Source of the DNA: an uncultured Campylobacter sp.
Lineage (GTDB): Bacteria; Campylobacterota; Campylobacteria; Campylobacterales; Campylobacteraceae
Assembly: GCF_938045205.1 (NCBI RefSeq)
Contig: NZ_CALIMY010000060.1
Span: 1-24,374 of the forward strand
DNA length: 24,374 nucleotides
Direction of reading: 5' to 3'
Below the pieces are notes generated by a model. That model had not been told where the DNA came from. It saw only the letters and a program-made list of their open reading frames with translations, and searched no databases. The position numbers and the translations under genes are program-made. Positions 1 to 7,889 of the stretch are shown piece by piece. The stretch's first letter is position 1. Every line of letters begins with the position of its first letter.

Positions 1-1137
1 AAATGGGGTATTCTTGGAGCCGTTATTCTTGGTATCCTCAATGCCGTCTTTGGTAAAATCATTATTACATTCGGTAGTTATTTTAGATCCAATGACCACT
101 TTGAAGTTCTTTCACAAATTGCTGGATCTATCACTAATAAAATTCTTGATATTTCTTTAATTATTTGCTGTTTTGTGGTAGGTTTTGTCATGATTGCCGG
201 GGCTGGATCAAATCTTAATCAGCAATTTGGCATGCCATTCTGGTCAGGAGCACTCCTATGTGCCGTATTGATAATCCTTGTTAGCTTTCTTGATTTTGAA
301 AAAATCACGAATGTGATCGGAATATTTACGCCTATTATTTTTATCATGATTATGATTATGGCAGTGTATACCTTTGCAAGTCAACGTTTTGATTTTAAAG
401 AATTAGAAACAATTGCAAATACAATCTCTACTCCAATGCCAAATATCTGGTTTTCTGTTCTGAATTATTTTTCGCTCTGCGTTATGACAGGTGTATCAAT
501 GGCTTTTGTATTAGGGGGATCCATTATGAGGATTGGTGTAGCAGAAAAAGGTGGTACTTTGGGTGGATTTATAATCGGTATTATCATCACAGTTACAACC
601 TGTATCTTATATGCAAATGTAAAACTTGCAACGACTGTTGATATTCCTATGTTGGCTATTGCCAAACAGATTCACCCTGCATTTGCGTTTGTGTATGCAC
701 TTGTTATCTTCGGCTTGATCTTTAATACTGCTTTCAGTTTATTCTATGCCTTAGCAAAACGTTTCTCATCTAATCAATCAAAACGTTTTTATCCAATTAT
801 GATTGGCACCGTAGTTGTAGGGTATATATTATCCTTTATGGGCTTTAAAAAATTAGTATCGATTATGTATCCAATTCTAGGTTATATTGGTTTTATAATG
901 TTGATGGTATTACTAATTGGGTGGATCAAAGAGAGGTCAAATATTAGAGATGAGAAGTTTTTGCGTCGCAAGATGATTCGGTTGATCACAAAAAAATATG
1001 ATGATGAACAGGAATATACGAAGGCAGATAAAGAAAAATTTCAGAAGCTGGGTGAGGATTCAATAGTTGATACTAAAAGTATTAAAAGCGATATCAAAGA
1101 TCTTGTCAAAGAGCAGTTCACTGATGATAACAAATAA
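1..1137 (+). CDS. YkvI-family membrane transporter (5' end outside window)
   Basis: The frame is open from the first base of the window to the TAA at 1135-1137, giving 378 visible residues, so the true start lies upstream and the GTG at 175 is not needed as a start. The protein is mostly hydrophobic, with about nine visible membrane segments separated by short loops, then a charged cytoplasmic tail of roughly 70 residues rich in Lys, Glu and Asp. The overall look, including the early GFVMIAGAGSNLNQQFG stretch, resembles the YkvI family (COG3949), uncharacterised inner-membrane proteins thought to be related to amino-acid transporters. Substrate unknown. Base composition is much more AT-rich than the following genes, and codons such as ATT, ATA, AAT and TTA dominate, which suggests acquisition from a low-GC donor. 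The family call is from memory of the fold and sequence pattern; the membrane-protein call is firm. Confidence 0.75.
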   Translation, partial: KWGILGAVILGILNAVFGKIIITFGSYFRSNDHFEVLSQIAGSITNKILDISLIICCFVVGFVMIAGAGSNLNQQFGMPFWSGALLCAVLIILVSFLDFEKITNVIGIFTPIIFIMIMIMAVYTFASQRFDFKELETIANTISTPMPNIWFSVLNYFSLCVMTGVSMAFVLGGSIMRIGVAEKGGTLGGFIIGIIITVTTCILYANVKLATTVDIPMLAIAKQIHPAFAFVYALVIFGLIFNTAFSLFYALAKRFSSNQSKRFYPIMIGTVVVGYILSFMGFKKLVSIMYPILGYIGFIMLMVLLIGWIKERSNIRDEKFLRRKMIRLITKKYDDEQEYTKADKEKFQKLGEDSIVDTKSIKSDIKDLVKEQFTDDNK

Positions 1138-1255
1138 ATAAAGTTCAAAAAAATAAAGAAAGAACGATTATTTGAATTGGTTGAATTTTAAAGGGCGGTA
1201 AAGGATTTCGCTTGAAATAAAAAGAGCTCGTAAAACCTTGATTAGCCTAATTTAA

Positions 1256-1261
1256 TATAAT
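1256..1261 (+). promoter_or_regulatory. Possible -10 box for the small protein at 1352
   Basis: TATAAT sits about 90 bases before the proposed start at 1352, in an AT-rich spacer. No -35 box at good spacing is visible, which is normal for the main sigma factor of campylobacters. AT-rich DNA gives such matches by chance, so confidence is low. Confidence 0.25.
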
Positions 1262-1351
1262 GATTTTAAAAAGATTAAATCAAACATATTTTCTGTTCTT
1301 TATCGTAAAAATTTCAAAATAAAAGCAAATATGAATTTAAAAAGGACAAAG

Positions 1352-1792
1352 ATGGATCGCAAAAATGAGCCTGCAAATTTCAGATCTGCAGACGATGAGA
1401 TGTTTGCGTTTTTATCGAGCTTGGGCGATCGCTGGCGGGTGAGCGAGGGCGGAGCGCGCTTTATAGAGGAAAATTTCGCCTTCATTGGCTCTAAGCCCGT
1501 CTTGCGGGGTTTGAAAGATTATGCGACCGCGGACTGCTTAAGCTTTGCCGGTGCTAAGAGCTTCATAGACGCAAAGCCCACGGTAAAAGCGAGGATTTTA
1601 GGCGGCGAAATCTGCTATCTAGGCGATAGTTTAACGAGCGCCGAGGTTAAATTTGCGCCCGAATATTTTTACAATTTTTTAAAATTTATAATAGAGCAGG
1701 TCCCCGAACACCACTATTTTTTCAGCCCTACCACGCGCTGGCTCTTGCTGGTTGCGATGGAGAAATACGTGGAATTTGCGGCTTTAGATTAG
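1352..1792 (+). CDS. Hypothetical protein, about 146 residues
   Basis: I do not recognise this protein. It is soluble, mixed in charge, with no signal peptide or membrane segment. Visible marks are an early segment FAFLSSLGDRWRVSEGG, a central region rich in Ala, Lys and Asp, and an aromatic C-terminal part with YFYNFLKF, HHYFF and RWLLL. An upstream in-frame ATG at 1331 would add seven residues, but AAAGGA at 1341-1346 lies five bases before the ATG at 1352, so I chose 1352. The base composition is GC-rich like the rest of the chromosome and unlike the preceding transporter gene. It is a single-gene unit facing the convergent metallopeptidase gene. Codon use with G/C at third positions supports a real gene. 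Confidence 0.7.
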   Translation: MDRKNEPANFRSADDEMFAFLSSLGDRWRVSEGGARFIEENFAFIGSKPVLRGLKDYATADCLSFAGAKSFIDAKPTVKARILGGEICYLGDSLTSAEVKFAPEYFYNFLKFIIEQVPEHHYFFSPTTRWLLLVAMEKYVEFAALD

Positions 1793-1966
1793 CGTTTGGA
1801 TCCGCGAAAATTTGCGAAATTCGCCGCTTGCGTCGCGCAAATTCTGACCGGGCTACGACCTGCTACGGCGTGGGGCGGAAGAGGAGTGAAGGATCGGTTG
1901 AAATTTATCGGCTGCAAAGATCGTGCCGCAGTGACGTGAAATTTAAACGGGCGCCCCGTTCGCAAA

Positions 1967-3412
1967 TTAGCCCTTGCCTAGCTTGATACGTGCCCTAAAA
2001 TCGGGCATGATCTGCGCGATGAGCGCGTAAAAGTCCGCTCCGTGATTTGCGTGGATGAGGTGTGCGAGCTCGTGCAGCACGACGTATTCGACAAAGCGCC
2101 GATCCCGCTCTATCAGGCTTAGCGAGAAGTTGAGATAGCCCTTTGCGTGGTTGCAGCTGCCCCAGCGCGTCTGCATTTTGCGCACCCGTACCCGTGCGAT
2201 CTTGCGGCCTATCCGCGGGGAAAATTTCTCGATATAGTGCAGATAAAGCTCAAGCGCAAAGGCCTTTTTAAACGCCGCAAACTCGCCCTCGCTCTCGCAA
2301 AAGATCACGTCTCGTGACATAAAAATTTTATCTTTAAATTTAGAGCTTTGGATAAAATTTTTGATTATAAAATCGGGCTCGTCGCACTCCTCCGCTTGCG
2401 CGCTTTGCGCTACATTTTGCGGCACGTTTTCGCTCGCGGATTTTGAAATTTTTTCGCTAGCGACTGAAATTTCTTCACTCACGGCAAAGCTAAAATTTAA
2501 AATTTCTCCGCTTGCAGCGGGTCTAAATTTTAAATTTTCTCCGCTCTCGGCAGGTCTAAATTTTGAAATTCCTTCACCCGCGACAGGTTTAAATTTTAAA
2601 ATTCCATCCCTTGCGGCGGGGTTAAATTTTAAAATTTGATCGCTTGCGGCGGAGTTAAATTTACCTGCGTCGTCGCTTTGTGGAGCGCACCCACCCGAGT
2701 GAAATTTAAAAATCTCGCCGCAGGATTGCTCGAAAACATTTTGCGCCGCCGTATTTATAAACCCGCTGCTTTGTCGCATTTTGCTCTGTTGCGAGAGCCC
2801 TTGCGCCGCATTGACGGGTAGGTTAAATTTCAAATCCTCGCTTGCCGCGCCATTTTGCGAGGTGCACCCGTCCGAGTGAAATTTTAAAATTTCATTTCCC
2901 GCGCCGCCATCCGCACCGTCATTCATGCCGCCCGCGGCATTGTTTGCGCTACCGCTCACATCGCCGCCATCGACGCCGTTACCGCTTATACCCGCGCCGC
3001 TTTGTAAATGAGCTGAATTTACGCCGCCCGCGTCACTATTCGCATCGCCATTCGCCCAGTTCACGCAGCCTTGCGTGCCGCCATTGTCTAAATTTTTATT
3101 CGCGCCGCAGTTTGCGCCGAGTTCAGCCTCGCGGCTAAATTTCAGCTTGTAAATTTTGCCTAAAATTCTAACCTGATCGCTCGCTAGTAGCTTGCTTCGC
3201 AGCCGCTCTAGCGTTTGACGAATCCAGCTTTCGTGCTTTAGGATGAAGTCTTTCGCTTGCGCCGCGGTGTAGGAGCGCGGCACGCTCACGCTGATCTCGC
3301 AGTCCTTGCTAATGCGGATGCGCGCGTATTTCATCCGCTTAAAACGCAGGCTGATCGGCAGATCTAGCAAATTTAGACTAACTTTTTGCTCTGCCATTTT
3401 TTGCTTATCCAT
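1967..3412 (-). CDS. YgjP-type zinc metallopeptidase with a large low-complexity insertion
   Basis: The C-terminal part carries the YgjP/DUF45 signature: TRWGSC, then HELAH followed by a third His in HLIHANH, the expected zinc site of this M48-like family (first His near residue 447 of 481). The N-terminal part (LPISLRFKRMKYARIRIS...) is also typical of the family. These proteins are usually about 230 residues; this one has roughly 240 extra residues between about 100 and 345, made of Asn/Gly/Ala/Ser-rich stretches and repeats of an ILKF-containing unit. The cellular role of the family is not settled. The start could be the ATG at 3412 or the one at 3397; neither has a strong ribosome binding site. 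Both lie inside the end of the upstream MATE gene, so the two genes overlap by 25-40 bases and are probably translationally coupled. A longer reading frame to 3532 runs deep inside the MATE gene and is unlikely to be used. Confidence 0.8.
   Translation of the reverse strand: MDKQKMAEQKVSLNLLDLPISLRFKRMKYARIRISKDCEISVSVPRSYTAAQAKDFILKHESWIRQTLERLRSKLLASDQVRILGKIYKLKFSREAELGANCGANKNLDNGGTQGCVNWANGDANSDAGGVNSAHLQSGAGISGNGVDGGDVSGSANNAAGGMNDGADGGAGNEILKFHSDGCTSQNGAASEDLKFNLPVNAAQGLSQQSKMRQSSGFINTAAQNVFEQSCGEIFKFHSGGCAPQSDDAGKFNSAASDQILKFNPAARDGILKFKPVAGEGISKFRPAESGENLKFRPAASGEILNFSFAVSEEISVASEKISKSASENVPQNVAQSAQAEECDEPDFIIKNFIQSSKFKDKIFMSRDVIFCESEGEFAAFKKAFALELYLHYIEKFSPRIGRKIARVRVRKMQTRWGSCNHAKGYLNFSLSLIERDRRFVEYVVLHELAHLIHANHGADFYALIAQIMPDFRARIKLGKG
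2491..2655. repeat. Five tandem 33-bp units inside the metallopeptidase gene
   Basis: Five consecutive 33-bp units start at 2491, 2524, 2557, 2590 and 2623. Each begins TAAAWTTT and ends in a GC-rich half such as GCTTGCGGCGG. Because 33 is a multiple of three, each unit encodes 11 residues on the minus strand, roughly PAASGEILKFR. The units differ at many positions, so the array is old or degenerate. Looser, non-tandem copies of the same word continue on both sides of the array. Confidence 0.85.
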
Positions 3413-4695
3413 CGCGCCGTATTCGCGCTGCCGCGCAGCCACTCGTCGCAGAAAAACCCGATCCAAACGCCCAAAATTCCATACCCCAGATGAATGCCCA
3501 AAAGCCAGCCCACGGGGATCGAGACCCCCCACATAAAGATCACACCCATCGCAAAGGGAAATCTCGCATCGCCGCTTGCGCGCAGAGCGTTTACGAACAC
3601 GATATTAAGCGTCCGTCCGAACTCAAGCCCCAGCGTGAGGTAAAAAAGCGGCCGCATAACCTGCTTGTGCGCCTCGTTTAGGCTCAACATCTCCATGATC
3701 TGCTCGCGCGCCAAAAACACGATCGCGACGAAAAGCGCCGTCGCCCCGAGCCCGAAGCGCAGTGCGGTAAATGTGTGCCGATACGCCTCCTGCGGCTTGG
3801 CGGCACCTACGAGGCGGCCTACGATTACTTCGTTTGCCATACTGATCGCGCTTCCGCCGAAGAAGATGAATGATGAAATTTGAAAATAGATCGTCTGCAC
3901 GGTAAGGCTCGCCTCGCCCATGCTTGCGACGAAGGCGAAGGCGACGAGATACTGCACGATCCACAGCATGTTTTCGCCCGCACTCGGAAGCCCTACGGAT
4001 AGAATTTTACGCAGCGTGGCGAACTGGATCTTTAAAAACATCGTGAGGTAAAATTTTATCTTTAGCACCTTCGTGATGATGAGAAAGAATAAACATACGC
4101 CGATCATGCGCCCTGCGATCGTGCTCACGCCGATGCCTTCAAGCCCGTAATACGGCAGTCCGAACGGCCTAAATAGCACGACGTAGTTGCCCGCGAGCGT
4201 TACTAAATTCATTGCCACGGAGACCGCGATGATGAAATTTGCGTATCCGTAAACGCGCACGATGGCGCTAAGCACGATCGCGACGGCGTCTATCGCAAAG
4301 ACGATGCTGATTACTTTAAGATAGATCGCGCTTTCGCTCAAAAGCTCGGCGGGCACTTGCAGCGCGCGGAGTAAAAAAGGCGCGCAGCTAAAGACGAAAA
4401 CGCCGCTACAAAGTCCCACTAGTGCGTTAAATGCGATGCTCGTATGGATTGCGCGCATCGCTAGGACTTTGTTTTTCGCTCCCAGCGCCTGCGCTACGAG
4501 AACCGAGCAGCCCACGGCCAGAAAGCCAAAAACCGTGATGAAAAGCAAAAATATCTCGTTGCCCGCCCCCAGCGCGCCCACGAGCGAGACGTCCACGCGC
4601 GAGATCATGTAGGTGTTGATAAACGTAGTCACGAGGCGCAAAAACATATCGACGTAGATTGCGAGCGAGAGCCTTAGCAGCGAGATTTCTTTCAT
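3373..4695 (-). CDS. MATE-family multidrug/drug-sodium antiporter
   Basis: A 440-residue polytopic membrane protein, the usual length of the MATE family, which exports cationic drugs and metabolites using a sodium or proton gradient. The first half contains the typical FINTYMISRVDVSLVGALGAG segment, followed by a Gly-rich VGCSVLVAQALGA turn; the second half repeats the pattern with SAISMANEVIVGRLVGA, as expected for two six-helix bundles. The ATG at 4695 has AAAGG about six bases upstream and a possible -10 box at 4718-4723. Its 3' end overlaps the start of the metallopeptidase gene, implying a two-gene transcript. Substrate cannot be read from the sequence. Confidence 0.9.
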   Translation of the reverse strand: MKEISLLRLSLAIYVDMFLRLVTTFINTYMISRVDVSLVGALGAGNEIFLLFITVFGFLAVGCSVLVAQALGAKNKVLAMRAIHTSIAFNALVGLCSGVFVFSCAPFLLRALQVPAELLSESAIYLKVISIVFAIDAVAIVLSAIVRVYGYANFIIAVSVAMNLVTLAGNYVVLFRPFGLPYYGLEGIGVSTIAGRMIGVCLFFLIITKVLKIKFYLTMFLKIQFATLRKILSVGLPSAGENMLWIVQYLVAFAFVASMGEASLTVQTIYFQISSFIFFGGSAISMANEVIVGRLVGAAKPQEAYRHTFTALRFGLGATALFVAIVFLAREQIMEMLSLNEAHKQVMRPLFYLTLGLEFGRTLNIVFVNALRASGDARFPFAMGVIFMWGVSIPVGWLLGIHLGYGILGVWIGFFCDEWLRGSANTARWISKKWQSKKLV

Positions 4696-4717
4696 ATTTT
4701 GCCTTTATTTGGGGGAA

Positions 4718-4723
4718 ATTGTA
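4718..4723 (-). promoter_or_regulatory. Possible -10 box for the MATE-metallopeptidase pair
   Basis: Read on the minus strand this is TACAAT, placed about 23 bases before the MATE start codon, which would give a short leader containing the AAAGG ribosome binding site. No -35 is evident. Confidence 0.35.
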
Positions 4724-4950
4724 GCCGAAAATTCTTTTAGGTTTGCTTTTGCGCAGGGTGGGAGAGCGGAGTTGTTTTCGCGCGCCGTGCGATATGCGTA
4801 AAATTAGAATTTACGGCGCCGCGCGCGAATATACGGTGATTTAGTGCGGACGAGCGGTTGGTTTATTTGGCGCTGCCGCGGCGGCGAATGAGCGGTTTTA
4901 ATAAATGGAGCGCGGAATTTAAACGCGGATGTTTTTAAATAAACATCAAG

Positions 4951-5231
4951 TTATCTCAATAAATTTTGCTTAAATATCGCCAGGATAACGATCGTATCGT
5001 TGGGTTCATATATTAGATACGGGATTACGAAACCCTTGAATATGAAATCTTTAATTTTATCATCGTCAAAGCTTTTTGATCTACGAGATTTATACGGCAT
5101 AAAGCCAAGCTCGCCTGCTCGCGCAAAAAGCTCGTTTTAAAATTTTCTGCCGTATCTTTCGAGTGCTCCGTGATAAATTCTACGATCTTGCTAAGCTGCG
5201 CACGAAATCTTTTAGACTGGATTATTTTCAA
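4951..5231 (-). pseudogene. RelE/ParE-type toxin, frameshifted
   Basis: The reading frame starts at a TTG (5231) that overlaps the TGA stop of the antitoxin gene, and encodes a RelE/ParE-like N-terminus (MKIIQSKRFRAQLSKIVEFI...). It then runs out of frame and stops at 5025 after 68 codons. A one-base shift near 5104-5106 joins it to a second frame that reads GFMPYKSRRSKSF, then KDFIFKGFVIPYLIYEPN, and ends TIVILAIFKQNLLR at 4951. The FMPYK...RKS, KGFVIPY and ILAIFKQNL pieces are what I expect of this toxin family, so the intact form would be about 93 residues. Loss of one G from a short G run explains the break. It is either an inactivating mutation or a sequencing error. RelE/ParE toxins cleave mRNA on the ribosome or poison gyrase; which type this was cannot be told. 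Confidence 0.8.
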
Positions 5232-5479
5232 TTTTTCCAGCCCTTGCCTAGCTCCTCAAAGCCGCTTAGATCGCCGTTTGCGTATGATTTTAAATCTGCA
5301 TCCATTCCGTTTTTTATCTCGTCGTAACTTTCGCCTGATCTAAACTCCGATAAAATCGTTTCTAAGTTTTTCTCGTCGCTTAGAGTGATCTGCGCGGAGG
5401 GATCGATTTTTAAAAAAAGTTTCTTAAAAGTTTCGAGAGTATCGCGATCGACGCCGCTTTGGATCTGCATAGTGATCAT
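5228..5479 (-). CDS. Antitoxin of a type II toxin-antitoxin pair
   Basis: An 83-residue acidic protein directly upstream of the RelE/ParE-type gene, with the stop codon overlapping the toxin start, the standard antitoxin-first arrangement. It has a strong ribosome binding site, AAGGAG, five to six bases before the ATG at 5479, and an extended -10 box at 5502-5507. The C-terminal half (YDEIKNGMDADLKSYANGDLSGFEELGKGWKN) is acidic, as expected for a toxin-wrapping tail. I do not see a clear ribbon-helix-helix or helix-turn-helix signature by eye, so the DNA-binding class is undecided. The antitoxin remains intact although its toxin is frameshifted. Confidence 0.8.
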   Translation of the reverse strand: MITMQIQSGVDRDTLETFKKLFLKIDPSAQITLSDEKNLETILSEFRSGESYDEIKNGMDADLKSYANGDLSGFEELGKGWKN

Positions 5480-5501
5480 TTTGGCTCCTTAAATTTTAGC
5501 G

Positions 5502-5507
5502 ATTATA
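5502..5507 (-). promoter_or_regulatory. Extended -10 promoter of the toxin-antitoxin pair
   Basis: The minus strand reads TGCTATAAT, an extended -10 box (TG-N-TATAAT), 23 bases before the antitoxin ATG. The predicted transcript would begin about 16 bases before the ATG, just ahead of AAGGAG. Confidence 0.55.
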
Positions 5508-5587
5508 GCAGCTCATAGCTAAATTTAAAATTCCAACCGTTTTAGAGCCAAAGCTCGATAAAATTTTAAAATTTACGCCCGCTAGAT

Positions 5588-6022
5588 CTAATTTCGCTTC
5601 CTCATGTGGATCGTAAAGTGTTCCGACGCATCCTTAAAGCCGCACTTTTGTAGGAATTCTCCGGCGCCCTCAGCCTTGTGCAGAGGGGCCACGACAAAGG
5701 TGGTGGTGTGCGCAAAGCGTTTATTAAAGGCATTCACGAGCGCCGTGCCGATACCGCGCCTTTGATAATCCTTATGAACTATCACGCAGTAAAGATAGCT
5801 CGTAGCGAAGTTGTCGCGGTCGCAAAACGCCTCCAGCACCCCCACGGTCTTGCCCTGCGTTTTGGCGATAGCCACGTAATCATAGGTGCGCCACACCCTG
5901 TATGTCTCGTGCGGCGGCACGGAGGCTGCATTTTGCTCCGTATCCCAGCCGATCGAGACCATTATCTCATCCAGATCGCTAGGCTTGAAATCGGCGGAAT
6001 TTTCTAAAATTTCAAACTCCAT
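5588..6022 (-). CDS. GNAT-family N-acetyltransferase
   Basis: A 144-residue protein with the acetyl-CoA binding motif of the GNAT fold, QRRGIGTALV at residues 87-96, preceded by a beta-strand segment YLYCVIVHKDY and followed by a helix and the FLQKCGFK element typical of the fold's end. It transfers an acetyl group from acetyl-CoA to an unknown amine. The ATG at 6022 has AAGGAG seven bases upstream. It stands alone, 108 bases upstream of the antitoxin start on the same strand. GNAT enzymes can act as toxins (TacT/AtaT types), but those come with a DNA-binding antitoxin directly adjacent, which is not seen here, so a housekeeping or small-molecule role is likelier. Confidence 0.85.
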   Translation of the reverse strand: MEFEILENSADFKPSDLDEIMVSIGWDTEQNAASVPPHETYRVWRTYDYVAIAKTQGKTVGVLEAFCDRDNFATSYLYCVIVHKDYQRRGIGTALVNAFNKRFAHTTTFVVAPLHKAEGAGEFLQKCGFKDASEHFTIHMRKRN

Positions 6023-6058
6023 CTTCGCTCCTTAATTGAAATATCTTTTCAAATCGCA

Positions 6059-6064
6059 AGTATA
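6059..6064 (-). promoter_or_regulatory. Possible -10 box for the acetyltransferase gene
   Basis: TATACT on the minus strand, 37 bases before the start codon. Position is suitable; the match is not perfect and no -35 is seen. Confidence 0.3.
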
Positions 6065-6205
6065 TCGCCGTAGCTTTAAAACGGCATTAAATATCAATTA
6101 GCGGCTCTTTCAGAGAGGTTTAAATTTTAAAATTTAAAGGCGCGGCGGGGCGCTGTGCGTAAATTTAACCCGAATTTAAAATTCTAACTATTTACCGCAA
6201 TTTGA

Positions 6206-6211
6206 TATAAA
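6206..6211 (+). promoter_or_regulatory. Possible extended -10 box for the amidohydrolase gene
   Basis: TGATATAAA fits the TG-N-TATAAT pattern with one mismatch, 29 bases before the ATG at 6240. Confidence 0.4.
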
Positions 6212-6239
6212 CTCGGCAAAATTTTCCCAAGGATCCCCG

Positions 6240-7226
6240 ATGCAAACGCTTGACTTTCACGTCCATCTGCTAAGCAAGGAGGTGCGCTTTGACCGCCCTT
6301 ACGACAGGCTCGCGCTGCGCCTTTTCGGCAGGGGCTTCGACATAGACGTATCGCGCGCGATCAAAGAGCCATACGAGGCCTATGTGGACGCTCTGCTCGG
6401 CGGGCTTAGAGCTTCAAAATACGTTAAAAAGGCGGTGCTTTTCGGCGTGGATGCTAAATTTAGCGACGCGGGCGAGCTAATCCATCGCGATAAGACCGTC
6501 TGTGCGGACAACGACAGCGTGTTTGAAATTTATCAAAAAAACCCTGATCTCATCGTGCCGTTTTTTAGCATCAATCCAAAAAGGGCGGACGCGCTAGATG
6601 AGATCGATCGCTGCTTCGAGCTCGGATTTAAGGGGGCGAAATTTTTACAAAACTATTGGGATCTGGATACGAGGCTGCCTCGCTACGTGCCGTATTTTGA
6701 AAAGCTCGCCAAGCTCGGCTTGCCGCTGGTGATCCACATCGGCAACGAAAGCTCGGTGCCGAGCGCGCGCCGCTGCGAAGCGCTGGAGATGATCTATGCG
6801 CCGCTTGAGCTGGGCGTTACGACGGTGTGCGCGCACATGGCGATTAACTATGAGTATTCACATATTTTTCGTGCGCTCTCTCGCCGCCCGCGAAATTTCG
6901 GACACGATTATTTCGCGCTTCTGGCGCTCCTGCGCACGCACAAAAACCTCTACGCCGACGTTTCTGCGCTGATGACGCCGGTGCGCGCGAAAGCCCTGCC
7001 GCATCTGGCGAGCCAAACGGACGTACACTCGCGCCTGCTTTACGCTTCGGACTTTCCGGTGCCGTATTCTGCGATATACAACACCTACGATCTGCGCCTG
7101 TCGCAGCGTATCGCGCTGCATAAAGAGCCCAACCCTTTCGATCGCAACGCCCGCGGACTGCTCGCGTATTTCGGCGAGGATAGCGAGCTGTGGAGCAACT
7201 ACAAAAAAATTCTGCCCTTTGCATAG
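6240..7226 (+). CDS. Amidohydrolase-2 family metal-dependent hydrolase
   Basis: A 328-residue protein with the layout of the amidohydrolase-2 branch (PF04909, TIM-barrel metal enzymes that hydrolyse or decarboxylate small molecules). Visible metal ligands are HVH at residues 7-9 on the first strand, His166 in LPLVIHIGNE, His199 in VCAHM, and Asp271 in YASDFPVP on the last strand. GFKGAKFLQNYW at 129-140 matches the strand before the second ligand. The ATG has AAGGA about eight bases upstream. It is a single-gene unit with its own possible promoter. The substrate cannot be inferred from the neighbours. No signal peptide, so cytoplasmic. Confidence 0.85.
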   Translation: MQTLDFHVHLLSKEVRFDRPYDRLALRLFGRGFDIDVSRAIKEPYEAYVDALLGGLRASKYVKKAVLFGVDAKFSDAGELIHRDKTVCADNDSVFEIYQKNPDLIVPFFSINPKRADALDEIDRCFELGFKGAKFLQNYWDLDTRLPRYVPYFEKLAKLGLPLVIHIGNESSVPSARRCEALEMIYAPLELGVTTVCAHMAINYEYSHIFRALSRRPRNFGHDYFALLALLRTHKNLYADVSALMTPVRAKALPHLASQTDVHSRLLYASDFPVPYSAIYNTYDLRLSQRIALHKEPNPFDRNARGLLAYFGEDSELWSNYKKILPFA

Positions 7227-7259
7227 ACGGCGAAATTCGGTGAAATTTAAGAGGCGGGC

Positions 7260-7889
7260 GTGAATTTTATAAAATATTTTTCTCGGAAATTTTTAGGTTA
7301 TTTAAACTCATTATAAGCGCCGCGCTTGTGCTAACTGCGGCGTATTCTTTGCGGATCCGGATTTAGCGGAAAATTACGAGCGAAATCGCGCTCAAATTTT
7401 AGCCCTGCGTGATTTTGCGTGCGAGATAAAGCCCGAAGGAGTTTCTTTTGACATTCGTTTTGGCGGCGACGAGGTCTCAAGCATGAGAGCCGCGAATAAA
7501 GACAAAAACCAAAGTGCGAGTTTTTATAGTATAGACGAAAGGACGAACGAGCGCGCTGTTTTAAAAATCCTAGGCTGGGATTTTTGGGACTTTTAACGAA
7601 CTTAAAGCCAAAGCAAAAAGCGCAAATGCCCAGGGCATAAGCATCTGGGAGGGCGAGGGTGAAACCGCTATTTATTACAAAGACGGGTTTGTCTCGGAAT
7701 TTTACGAGATTTTCGAGGGTTCTGCGAGCGAGGCGGTGAAAAAAGACTACGAGATCGGCTGTGATGATAGATTTGCCGCAGACGGCGTGGTTGATGGCGC
7801 GCGACGGAGGCGCTACGACGGGCTTTATATGCGTGGATAAGGACGGCTACGACATCAAACGCGATAAATTTTACAGCGGTTTTGCATGA
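7260..7889 (+). pseudogene. Degraded gene of unknown family, at least four frameshifts
   Basis: A coding trail can be followed through all three frames. It starts at a GTG (7260) with AAGAGG upstream, reads VNFIKYFSRKFLGY, shifts near 7300 into FKLIISAALVLTAAYS (a membrane anchor or signal peptide), shifts near 7350 into FADPDLAENYERNRAQILAL and on to KILGWDFW, stops at 7594, resumes in another frame as FNELKAKAKSANAQGISIW, then EIFEGSASEAVKKDYEIG, and shifts again near 7790 into DGGATTGFICVDKDGYDIK, ending at a TGA at 7887-7889. Each piece has normal codon use and amino-acid balance, which argues against chance. The product would have been a small exported or membrane-anchored protein of about 205 residues. 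I do not recognise the family. Confidence 0.65.

Noticed and set aside
2491..2655. Regularly spaced repeats resembling a CRISPR array
   Set aside because: Units are directly adjacent with no unique spacers, they lie inside a reading frame, and no cas gene is present.
5588..6022. GNAT enzyme as the toxin of a TacA-TacT-like pair
   Set aside because: No DUF1778-type or ribbon-helix-helix partner is adjacent and coupled; the nearby antitoxin is coupled to the RelE/ParE-like gene instead.
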